DNA from: Acidobacteriota bacterium
GTDB lineage: Bacteria; Acidobacteriota; Terriglobia; Bryobacterales; Bryobacteraceae
Length of the DNA: 58,111 nucleotides
Direction of reading: 5' to 3'
Assembly (NCBI GenBank): GCA_026393985.1
Contig: JAPKZB010000063.1
Span: 1-58,111 of the forward strand
Under the pieces are notes generated by a model. The model was not told the DNA's origin, searched no databases, and saw only the letters and a list, made by a program, of their open reading frames with translations. The translations under genes and the position numbers were made by a program. Positions 1 to 6,911 of this stretch are shown one piece after another (within the stretch, counting starts at the first letter, position 1; the number at the start of each line of letters is the position of its first letter).

Positions 1-387
1 GAATGCAACGCCCTGTTTACACTTTGCCCGTGTTGTGATCGCGGCCAACGCTATTGTGGGTCTGCTTGCCGACAGCGCGCTCGTCGCGCACAAGTGGCCG
101 CCGCCGGGCGGCGTTATCAAGCGTCAGACGCAGGAAGGGAAGCTCACCGTCAGCGACAATCTCTGCACCGGCACCGTTCCTCCGAGCCGCGCGTGACGCA
201 TCAAGCTACCCTCCCAATCACTTGCCCGGCGTCGAATGGGGCAGAACGCCTATCCCGGTGCTCCGTCTGCGGCCGCACCAGCAGCTGGCATGATCCCTTC
301 TATCCGCTGCCCCAGCGAAGATTAAAACCCCGGCATGCGCGGCCTCGGGCAGATGCTCAAATTTCTACGTTTTCTGATGACCGTTAA
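1..387 (+). CDS. Cys-rich small protein often found beside transposases, 5' end missing
   Basis: The reading frame is open from the first base to a stop at 385-387, so the start lies outside the window. The visible 128 residues begin with two closely spaced Cys pairs (CPCC and, after RGQRY, CGSAC), then an Arg/Gln-rich stretch with RRYQASDAGREAHRQRQ and VTHQ, and a second possible zinc knuckle CSVCGR. From memory, small proteins with this Cys cluster, a YQ-S-GR-H-RQ stretch and a terminal VTHQ occur next to transposase genes in several phyla, but their function is unknown. IS-like ends only 1 kb downstream fit a mobile origin. The family is a recollection, not a search result; that the frame is genuine coding is supported by the ordered Cys pattern. 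Confidence 0.55.
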   Translation, partial: ECNALFTLCPCCDRGQRYCGSACRQRARRAQVAAAGRRYQASDAGREAHRQRQSLHRHRSSEPRVTHQATLPITCPASNGAERLSRCSVCGRTSSWHDPFYPLPQRRLKPRHARPRADAQISTFSDDR

Positions 388-408
388 CATGCTGGCTAAA
401 GCTATAAC

Positions 409-1116
409 GTGGAATCCTCGATGAAACCTGCCGTTCGCATCCAAGTCCACGATTCCAGCAGTCTCCGTGAGCGCCTGATTGAACTTGCCGGTCTGCTTCA
501 GCCCGAAGTATGTATTGAGTGCGGCACGCACCGCGGTCTTGGCTCCACGCGCATTCTCGTCGAGATCGCGGCTGCCTGCCGCATCCCCCGCATTTACACC
601 ATGGAGATCTCCCGGAAGCTATTTGAAGAGTCCCGCCGGAATCTGGCGATCTTCCCCCAGGTGGAATGTCTATGGGGGCTGAGCGTGGACAAGGCGGAGT
701 CAATCGAGTTCATTCAATCCGATCCACTGCTGTTGGAACGCGGCCAGGATCCGGATATCTATATTGACTTCCTTCCGGATCCGGTCTCCGGGTATCTCCG
801 CGAACTGGAAGGCGCGCTCGGCGGGGATCCATCGCTTTCGCCACCAGACCGGTTGCTCCATACGTGGGTCCCGTCCTTCGCCCACCGCCGGCCCCTATTC
901 TGCCTGGATTCGGCGGGAGGCGTGGGCCTGTTGGAATACCAGACGGTCCGCCGGTTGATGGGCGAGTTACCCTTCATCGTCTGGATCGATGACGTGAATC
1001 ACGTCAAACACTACCGTAGCCTGCTCCATCTGCAGAGCGATCCGGCTGCTTCCCATGTGAGTCTGAATTGGGATGAGGGGTGGGGCGTGGCTCTCGTCAA
1101 CGCGAATTCGAAATGA
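409..1116 (+). CDS. Putative class I SAM-dependent methyltransferase-fold protein
   Basis: A 235-residue protein with a Rossmann-type first motif, IECGTHRGLGS (about residues 37-47), a following acidic strand end TMEIS (about 64-68) and a later WIDDVNH (about 192-198). This resembles the SAM-binding fold of small methyltransferases such as the cephalosporin hydroxylase/FkbM-like groups, though I cannot name the substrate. Translation starts at GTG 409 or ATG 421; no strong ribosome binding site separates them. The gene stands alone and is closed by a strong hairpin terminator directly after its stop codon. Its neighbours are mobile-element remnants, so it may be a cargo or genomic-island gene. 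The fold is fairly secure and the function is open. Confidence 0.55.
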   Translation: MESSMKPAVRIQVHDSSSLRERLIELAGLLQPEVCIECGTHRGLGSTRILVEIAAACRIPRIYTMEISRKLFEESRRNLAIFPQVECLWGLSVDKAESIEFIQSDPLLLERGQDPDIYIDFLPDPVSGYLRELEGALGGDPSLSPPDRLLHTWVPSFAHRRPLFCLDSAGGVGLLEYQTVRRLMGELPFIVWIDDVNHVKHYRSLLHLQSDPAASHVSLNWDEGWGVALVNANSK

Positions 1117-1145
1117 AAAAGGCCGCCCCGAAGGGCGGCCTTTTT
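1116..1145 (+). terminator. Rho-independent terminator
   Basis: The stem aaaggccgccc / gggcggccttt has a CGAA loop and is followed by five T. It begins at the last base of the methyltransferase-like stop codon. The A-run on the other side could also let it stop transcription arriving from the minus strand. Confidence 0.85.
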
Positions 1146-1162
1146 GTTGGTGTTTGGTCAAA

Positions 1163-1432
1163 CTACCAGAGCAGCTTAAGTCCGAACTGGATCTGCCGCA
1201 TGGGCGAGACCAAGCCGGTGATCGCGCCCACGCCGCGGACCTGGTTGGCCTGGCTCGGATAGTCGATCCCGCCGGATGCGTTGCGGGCCGGCAGGAAGCT
1301 GCCGCCCGTATTTAAAGAACCGTTCGGACGCGCGAACTGCGGCGTGTTGAACAGGTTATACATTTCGGCGCGGAACTGGAGGCGCACGCGTTCCACGATC
1401 TGGAACTTCGGCGCTCGCGAGAAATGACCCAC
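1163..1432 (-). pseudogene. C-terminal fragment of a TonB-dependent receptor
   Basis: Only the last 85 or so residues of an outer-membrane receptor remain. The segment ERVRLQFRAEMYNLFNTPQF followed by ARPN and the final QIQFGLKLLW is the characteristic last beta-strands of the large acidobacterial TonB-dependent receptors that carry a carboxypeptidase-regulatory-like domain. Such proteins normally have about 1,000 residues. Upstream on the minus strand, similarity stops at about 1425, and a short element with inverted ends (1437-1654) follows. The rest of the gene is not found beyond it, so this is a relic left by insertion and deletion. The natural stop codon is retained. Confidence 0.7.
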
Positions 1433-1436
1433 CCCT

Positions 1437-1654
1437 GCTCACCAAAAGTTGACCACCAGTCAGGACCGGATTCCGCGATATCTGCGCCGAGTGAGGTCTC
1501 GTGGCGCGCGGCCGCGCCGCGCGGATGAGAGCGCCCCCGCGCACCCCTGCGGCGGGGGTGATGAACCGACGCTCGCCGTGCCGTGCCACGTGGCAACGGG
1601 TGTTTTCGACGTGGTCAACTCTATCCGAGCAGAAGTGGTCAACTTTGGGTGAGC
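1437..1654. mobile_element. 218-bp element with 20-bp inverted ends (IS remnant or MITE)
   Basis: The left end gctcaccaaaagttgaccac (1437-1456) and the right end gtggtcaactttgggtgagc (1635-1654) are inverted repeats matching at 19 of 20 positions. A further copy of the core GTGGTCAACT lies at 1611-1620, so the right end carries two direct copies. The interior holds only GC-rich palindromes and no transposase. Repeated GTGGTCAACTTT motifs at the ends resemble IS21-type terminal repeats, but that assignment is from memory. The element directly abuts the truncated TonB receptor. The 266 bp to its right, before the acyltransferase, hold nothing I recognise. Confidence 0.6.
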
Positions 1655-1920
1655 GCCGAGGATCTGGAAGTGGCCTAGACCGAAACGGGGTTTCGCGCCA
1701 GGCTGGGGTTGGCCGTGCGCATACGCTGAGAAAAACCCTTCATAAGGCAATCCTGGGGGAAATCCTGCCACAACGCTGCGTGTCGAGGCGCAATAGGATC
1801 AACCTGCGCGGCGTAAAGCGAAAATGAACAATTACCCGTTGCGCCCTCGCAAGCGGCAGCCAACGTAGGGTATCGTGCCACCGATTCGGATCAGAAGCCA
1901 TTAAGTGAACAGTATTGAAG

Positions 1921-2586
1921 TTAGGCCTTTTGCGCCGCCCGTCTTTCGGCGGCCAGCTCGTTTTCCAGTTGTTGCAAACGGTCTCCATTGCGGCGGCCCA
2001 GTGTGCGCAGCGGATTGCCAGCCACGAGGGCGAAGGCGGGTACATCCTTCCGGACGAGACTCAACGCGCCCACCGCGGCTCCCTCGCCGATCGTGACACC
2101 AGGCAAAACGATGCTGCCGGCGCCGATCAATCCGTGCCGGCCCAGTATGATGTCCCCGCCTCGAACCTTGCGGTACTTCGCCGGAACGGTCGGGCCCGTC
2201 AGGTACCCTTCCCGGAAATCGTCGGTGGCCGTGTAGAGAGTACTGCGAGACGCCATACCGGAGTATGCCTGCAGATGGATCCTGCCACGCGCGCCGACCA
2301 GAAAACAATAGGCCGACAGATGCACGTGCTCATCGAGCACAATCCCATCCGAACCCGCGCTTAGAATACAGAATCCATCGATTCGCACGTTGTCACCGAG
2401 AAAGACATTCTTCGGTGAATAAAACAGGACCGACCGGTTCACCGCGACATTCTCTCCCACGGCCCCGAGCATATCCACCAGCTCCTCACGGCAATACAAG
2501 CCCCCCAACTCGTTTGCAGTCACCCTTAGATGATACCGCGCGGGTGCCACTACCGGAAGCGCTCGCCCGTGCTTCCAATTACCCAC
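1921..2586 (-). CDS. Left-handed beta-helix (hexapeptide repeat) acyltransferase
   Basis: A 221-residue protein with the imperfect hexapeptide pattern of LbetaH acyltransferases: VFLGDNVRIDGFCILSAG, then IVLDEHVHLSAYCFL, and a C-terminal block IILGRHGLIGAGSIVLPGVT followed by IGEGAAVGALSLVRKDVPA. It ends with the family's typical A-GNPLRTLGRR motif. Such enzymes (galactoside, maltose or polysaccharide O-acetyltransferases) transfer acetyl or other acyl groups from CoA to sugars in the cytoplasm. The acceptor cannot be read from the sequence. The start is probably GTG 2586; no better ATG lies upstream. It stands alone between mobile remnants, so its role is likely an accessory surface-polysaccharide modification. 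Confidence 0.8.
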   Translation of the reverse strand: MGNWKHGRALPVVAPARYHLRVTANELGGLYCREELVDMLGAVGENVAVNRSVLFYSPKNVFLGDNVRIDGFCILSAGSDGIVLDEHVHLSAYCFLVGARGRIHLQAYSGMASRSTLYTATDDFREGYLTGPTVPAKYRKVRGGDIILGRHGLIGAGSIVLPGVTIGEGAAVGALSLVRKDVPAFALVAGNPLRTLGRRNGDRLQQLENELAAERRAAQKA

Positions 2587-3040
2587 AATTTAGGGAAATG
2601 CCAGGAAGCTGGCATGGAGAGCCTTCAGCTTTCAGAAGCCGCGCCAGATTACGATGTTGCCTGTGGCGGTTCTTTTTTCCAGGCAAAACAGCCCAGCTTC
2701 GCGACTTTACGGAGGCAGAACTGCGCTGTGAAGGAACGGAAGCGTGTGAGCAACCTTTCGATTACCCACCATTCCAAAGCCCCCGATCGGGCGGCTGGAC
2801 CATGGGAGTGACCATGGGAGGGGACGCGTCGTTGGCAGACATTAGGTTCTTCGATTCAATGAGATACACTCATCAGCAGGATGACACAGCAAGCTTCTCC
2901 CCCATTGCTGTTTGGTCAGGCTACCCTCGATCCCACATGCCACTCTGTGGCAGGCGGACAGTGGGTGGAAGACGAACTCAACCTCAGCCGTTGCCGGGAT
3001 CAGCGGTTTCGACAGCGAGGGTATCAACCGCTGCAGCAAC
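2587..3040. other. Stretch with no recognisable gene
   Basis: Open frames exist on the plus strand because stops are rare in GC-rich DNA, but none shows a recognisable domain. One short frame starting at ATG 2881 (MTQQASPPLLFGQATLDP and onward) runs for 63 codons into the left arm of the IS1380 remnant. It could be the beginning of a gene cut off by the element; I cannot identify it. Confidence 0.4.
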
Positions 3041-3857
3041 TAGCCCGCTTTTCTCACAAACCCATCGTTTGAGCGCCCGTTTGGACCCCGGCGGGGGCGG
3101 TCCGAGCCGGTTTTGACGCTTTTTCCCAGCTAGTCCCTCGCGTAGACGAAGCTTCGGGCGATTCCAGGCCGCTCCATCGCCAAGGCGGGGCGCTCCGGGC
3201 CCGCTGCGGACGTGCGCCCCCCGCCAACAGCGCAGACACTGCCCCCTTGGTCGATCTGCCGGACTCAATCCTGTCTCGCTCCGCCGCCTCTCGGCAGCGC
3301 AGTTGGTTCGCTACTCGCCAGTGCAAACCCTGCAGCGGAAAGCTCCCCGCCATCTGCACCCACACCCGACGCGCCGTCAGCCGCACCTGCGCACCAATCT
3401 GCAACAACCGCAGCCGGATCATCGTCGCCTGCGCCCGCGCCAACTCCGCCTTCGCCAACCCCATCCGCCGCAACGCACTCAGCGCTACATACACCGCGCT
3501 AGACAAGTACAACTGCACCTGGTTAGCCCGCATCGTCTCCGCACTCATCCGGTCCACAAACAGCGATAACTGCTCCTTGATCCGGTTTCCCATCTCCCCC
3601 CGCGCGCAATACAAGTCCTCGTACAGCCTCCGCCGGCCCCACCGACGCCCTCGCAACGATGTCACTTCGTACCACAAAAAACCGCGGATTCTCCTTGTCC
3701 CCCCACACCTCCGCCTTGGCAACGGAGCGGCCTGGAATCGCCAAAGCTTCGCCTTCGCCAGGGGCGAGCCGGGGAAAAGCGCTAAAAACGCCCCGGACCG
3801 CCCCCGCCGGGGTCCAAACGGGCGCTCAAACGATGGGTTTGTGAGAGAAGCGGGCTA
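3041..3857. mobile_element. IS1380-family remnant bounded by ~150-bp inverted repeats
   Basis: The left arm (3041-3190) and the right arm (3711-3857) are inverted copies of each other. Both begin with tagcccgctt and share a long identical core reading outside-in acaaacccatcgtttgagcg and onward, then diverge moderately with small indels. Between them lies the C-terminal part of an IS1380-type transposase on the minus strand. IS1380 elements normally have short terminal repeats of about 15 bp, so these long arms are not simple ends. They look like two copies of the same IS end joined in opposite orientation after deletion of most of the transposase gene. I found no clear target duplication. Confidence 0.65.
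3296..3744 (-). pseudogene. IS1380-family transposase, C-terminal fragment with frameshift
   Basis: The first part reads RSVAKAEVWGDKENPRFFVV in one frame. The sequence then continues in another frame as LYEDLYCARGEMGNRIKEQ, followed by SAETMRANQVQLYLSSAVYV, ALRRMGLAKAELARAQATMI and LLQIGAQVRLTARRVWVQMA. The pattern LYEDxYCARGxMxNRIKEQ ... TMRANQ ... IGAxVR is the hallmark of the C-terminal third of IS1380 transposases (DDE_Tnp_1 superfamily). About 300 N-terminal residues, including the first catalytic acids, are missing. With the frameshift near 3680 the copy cannot be active. It sits between the inverted arms of the remnant. Confidence 0.75.
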
Positions 3858-4079
3858 ACAGTGCCAACTGCTTGCATCGTTCGGCGATGCCGACAGAACG
3901 CCATTGGAAACGACAAGCCGGAATTTCGGCAAGGAACAACACGCTGCCAGTGTCTAGGCCTGATCCCATCGTGTCCATATCAGCAGGCAAGCCGAACCTT
4001 GCAGCTTGGTTTCAAGAAGGGGGTTCCCACGAAACGCCGGGAGCCTTGGTTTTATTCAATACGTTGGGGTCAATCTGCT

Positions 4080-4700
4080 TTAGTCGATCCTTTCCGCTTT
4101 GACGATGAATCGATCAGGTGCGGAGCCAACGTAGAAGAACGGATGGCACGTGACAAGCGTCAGACTCTCCGTGCCACCAGAATCCAATACGGACGTTTCG
4201 GTGGGAACCACGACTCGGGTAGACACGACTCGGTAGTTAAACTTACCGCCTAACGTCGTCAGCGTGATGATGTCGTTCTGACGAACATCTTTCAGCGGCC
4301 GAAAGAAAGTGTCGCGGTGCCCGGCCAGCCCAACGTTCTCAGCGTGTCCCGGTAGCCCTGTCCCGCGAATGTGGCCGACTGCACGCCGGAGAGTGGTCGT
4401 GTCGGTTCCCTCCGCAATAGCCGCCAACAACCCGAGCCGGGGGATCTCGATACTGCCGATTACCTCACCAGGTGCCATCGCGTCGGCCGCATCGGATGAA
4501 GCGAGTCGGGCGCCACGCGGTGCCGTTGACGCGGCATGGAGCCGGTAATTCATTTCATCCCGAGCCCGTTGCTGGAAACTTGAGGCGTCGATCCAGGAAA
4601 GCCCACAATAAGCGATCATCGCGACGCCCACCGCAAGCAGCGTACCTCGCGCCCACCGCAACACCTCCCTGAGCGACGTTTGACAAGCTACGGCTTTCAC
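4080..4700 (-). CDS. Class D-like sortase
   Basis: A membrane-anchored transpeptidase of 206 residues. An N-terminal membrane segment (about 17-36) is followed by the sortase barrel, with GSIEIPRLGL (about 82-91), catalytic His128 in GLAGHRDTFF, Cys185 in LTLVTCHPFFYVG and Arg197 in APDRFIV. All three catalytic residues are present. Class D sortases cut LPxTA-type signals, which fits the LPATA tail of the protein encoded at 5874-6644. The start is GTG 4700, overlapping the stop of the vWA gene by four bases (GTGA), so the two are translationally coupled. A sortase is unusual in a bacterium with an outer membrane, although acidobacteria are known to carry some. Confidence 0.9.
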   Translation of the reverse strand: MKAVACQTSLREVLRWARGTLLAVGVAMIAYCGLSWIDASSFQQRARDEMNYRLHAASTAPRGARLASSDAADAMAPGEVIGSIEIPRLGLLAAIAEGTDTTTLRRAVGHIRGTGLPGHAENVGLAGHRDTFFRPLKDVRQNDIITLTTLGGKFNYRVVSTRVVVPTETSVLDSGGTESLTLVTCHPFFYVGSAPDRFIVKAERID

Positions 4701-5689
4701 CGCGCGTCCTCGCGTTGGGTGGGTTCGGAATCCCCGGCGGCGATATACCCGGCCCGCGTGCGTACGACCAGCCGGCCCCGTCCAGCCCGTCTGGCGGCCA
4801 CCCGCACACTCCGATAGGTCCCGGGGTTCGCTCCGCTGGCCGGTGTGTATCCAATGGTGTATTGTGTGCGAATGTCCCGGGCGATGTGCTCGCAGATCGG
4901 TACGACTTCACTGAGTCGGCGCGGAAAGAATGCCTGGCCGCCTGTTGCCCGAGACAAACGCCGCAGGACGTCCGGGTTGCGATCCGGATCCTGGTCATCG
5001 AAGGTGCCGATTGTATAGATGAGAGCGTTGGATTGCCCGGCCAGCTGCAAAACGTCGGACAAGCCGCGGGTGCTGGCATTGTCGCCACCATCGCTGATTA
5101 CGATGAGTACCTTCTTGGCGCGGTGGCCCACCGCAAGCCTCTTCAATCCCGCGATCACTGCGTCGTAAAGAGCCGTCTGTCCGGTGGTTGGCGCCTGCAG
5201 GATGGCGGACTCAAGCTCCCCGGAATCATTCGTGAAGGCAGTAGGGTCCGCCAAGCCCAGCGTAACCCGCTCATTGAAGTTGATGACGAACATCTCGTCC
5301 TCCCGATTACTGAGCCGAACGAAGGTGCGGGCGGCGCCAATCACATCGTTGAGCTTGCGGCGCATGCTACCGCTGTGGTCGACCACGAGTCCTACCGTCA
5401 CCGGAACATCCTCGCGACGGAACAGCCGGATAGTCTGCCGGGTACCCTCCTCGTAAACCTCAAAAGCCTGCGAGGCCAGATCGACGACCGGGTTTCCTTT
5501 TCGATCGCTCACTGTGGCGTGGAGCAGAACCAGGTTTACGTCCACCGCAATCTCGAATGGCTTCTGCGGTTGGCCCGATTCCTGGGCCCATCCCTGCGAT
5601 AGGACGTTCAGCGCGAGAGCAATCCCTATCCAGAGCGCGAGCCTGCCATTCATCACCCGTTTGAGGCCGCAGCCCTTTATGCTGATCAT
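4697..5689 (-). CDS. VWFA-related protein (acidobacterial TIGR03436 type)
   Basis: An exported 330-residue protein. After an N-terminal signal segment (about 14-35, ending near WAQE) comes FEIAVDVNLVLLHATVSDRK (about 45-64), the usual entry to acidobacterial VWFA-related proteins. Then follows a von Willebrand A domain with MIDAS motif DHSGS at 104-108 and KVLIVISDGGDNAS further on. A C-terminal beta-rich part contains TQYTIGYTP. Such proteins bind ligands through a divalent metal at the cell surface or in the periplasm; the partner is unknown. GTG 5692 is possible, but ATG 5689 has a GAGG at better spacing, and a third candidate is ATG 5653. It lies between the sortase and the probable sortase substrate, suggesting a shared surface role. 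Confidence 0.85.
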   Translation of the reverse strand: MISIKGCGLKRVMNGRLALWIGIALALNVLSQGWAQESGQPQKPFEIAVDVNLVLLHATVSDRKGNPVVDLASQAFEVYEEGTRQTIRLFRREDVPVTVGLVVDHSGSMRRKLNDVIGAARTFVRLSNREDEMFVINFNERVTLGLADPTAFTNDSGELESAILQAPTTGQTALYDAVIAGLKRLAVGHRAKKVLIVISDGGDNASTRGLSDVLQLAGQSNALIYTIGTFDDQDPDRNPDVLRRLSRATGGQAFFPRRLSEVVPICEHIARDIRTQYTIGYTPASGANPGTYRSVRVAARRAGRGRLVVRTRAGYIAAGDSEPTQREDAR

Positions 5690-5821
5690 CACGATCCTCG
5701 ACTTGCTACTTCATTCTCATTGGAGTTCCGACGGCACAGTCGCGCTAAGTCAGTCGCTGACTCTCCAAGCCTCCTGTGGAATCGTCACTCTGGGCTCATT
5801 CTGATTGCGCTCGTTCTGATC

Positions 5822-5853
5822 GTGCGGCGGACCGGGAAACCGGCGCGCCGCAC
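5822..5853 (-). terminator. Hairpin downstream of the LPATA protein gene
   Basis: Arms gtgcggcg and cgccgcac enclose a second small stem ccgg-gaaa-ccgg. It lies 21 bases after the stop of the LPATA protein gene. There is no T-run on either side, so it may be an RNA-stabilising or attenuating hairpin rather than a full terminator. Confidence 0.45.
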
Positions 5854-5873
5854 GACAGCATTGTTGGCGCCCG

Positions 5874-6644
5874 CTACGCGAAGAGCTTGGCGGCAATTCC
5901 GATCGTAAAGGCGGCGCCAAGAGCCATCACGCCCAGCAGCCCGACAAGCGGCAGTGGGCTCGCCGTGGCGGGGAGTTTGTTCTCCGCTTGCATGGTGGCT
6001 GGGGCGGGCGTCTCTCGTGTCTCCGAGGCGGGCGGTGGCGTTACTACCTGCGCGAGTTGCACCTCTTGCCCGGCAGGCGTAACGGCCTGGACAGGGGCTT
6101 CTGTCAGTTCCCTCGCCACCGGCTCAGCATTTGCCTGAACCGGTTGGGCAGCAGGCTTGATCGGCTCGGTCACCTCACTGGGGATCTCGGCTGCCATAAA
6201 CAGGACCGGCTCATTCGTGGCCTTTGCCAGCTCAAATGCTCGAGCCTTTGGATACACGAACTCCTCGCCCCAAGTGCGGCCTGGATAGAACCAGGCCCGA
6301 AGGGCCTGCGGCTGGCCTGCCGGCCGCTCCCGGAAGGTGATAACAGTCTTGTCTGTCGAGGTGAGACGTACATTCGGGATGGCTAGAATCGTCGCGTAGA
6401 TCGTTCTCTCGTCTTTGCTGAAGATTTGGACTATGTGGCGGTTGGATTGCGAATCCAAGACCTTAAACACATACGTGCCAGCAGGCAACACCCCCCAGCC
6501 TTTGAGGTGAACGCCTGGGATTTCCACCGGGGCACTAAAGGTCATGGTGGTCTTTCTGTTCCAATCATCGCCATTTGCCGTCGGGGCCACAAAAGCTCCC
6601 AACAGCGCCAAACAACACACTGTCGTTACTGTTTTGAATCTCAT
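5874..6644 (-). CDS. Exported protein with C-terminal LPATA sorting signal
   Basis: A 256-residue protein. Residues 1-25 form a signal peptide (MRFKTVTTVCCLALLGAFVA..). The middle part has FSAPVEIPGVHL and LPAGTYVFKVLDSQSNRHIV, seen in small acidobacterial exported proteins of unknown function. A Pro/Ala/Glu-rich spacer (about 155-220) leads to LPATASPLPLVGLLG, a hydrophobic helix and a short end with a single Lys (IAAKLFA). This is the layout of a sortase substrate: LPxTA motif at about residue 224, membrane helix, short tail. The start is ATG 6644 with GGAAG upstream. The class D-like sortase and the vWA gene follow on the same strand. The sorting function is inferred from motif and neighbourhood. 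Confidence 0.75.
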   Translation of the reverse strand: MRFKTVTTVCCLALLGAFVAPTANGDDWNRKTTMTFSAPVEIPGVHLKGWGVLPAGTYVFKVLDSQSNRHIVQIFSKDERTIYATILAIPNVRLTSTDKTVITFRERPAGQPQALRAWFYPGRTWGEEFVYPKARAFELAKATNEPVLFMAAEIPSEVTEPIKPAAQPVQANAEPVARELTEAPVQAVTPAGQEVQLAQVVTPPPASETRETPAPATMQAENKLPATASPLPLVGLLGVMALGAAFTIGIAAKLFA

Positions 6645-6761
6645 CTGATTACTTCCTTTTCTCCCACGTTTTCCGGCGTGGGCTTATTTGTTCGGCCTTG
6701 GGTACAGTCCCTTGTCGGATGCTCCGCGCCGTAAGGACGTGGACCTTTCCGCCCTCCATCG

Positions 6762-6911
6762 TTAAACTACCCTGCGACCTTGGATTACCTGGATGAGAAC
6801 GACGACTAGCGCCACCACGAGTAATAGGTGGATCAGTCCACCCATCGTATATGCCGTCGCCAAACCAAGCGCCCACAAGACCAGCAAGATCAAGAAGATC
6901 GTCCAAAGCAT
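6762..6911 (-). CDS. Lmo0937-family small membrane protein
   Basis: A 49-residue protein starting MLWTIFLILLVLWALGLATA, with a second hydrophobic segment from GGLIHLLLVVALVVVLIQ and a basic end QGRRVV. The order LWTI-L-LWALGL-T-YT-GG-IHLLLV-A is that of the lmo0937/DUF5670 family of two-helix membrane proteins found in many phyla, function unknown. The gene is short but the match runs over its whole length. It lies 117 bp upstream of the LPATA protein gene on the same strand, so it could share its transcript. Confidence 0.8.
   Translation of the reverse strand: MLWTIFLILLVLWALGLATAYTMGGLIHLLLVVALVVVLIQVIQGRRVV

Noticed and set aside
2265-3116. 283-codon plus-strand frame
   Set aside because: It begins inside the antisense strand of the acyltransferase gene and crosses into the IS1380 arm; no domain is visible.
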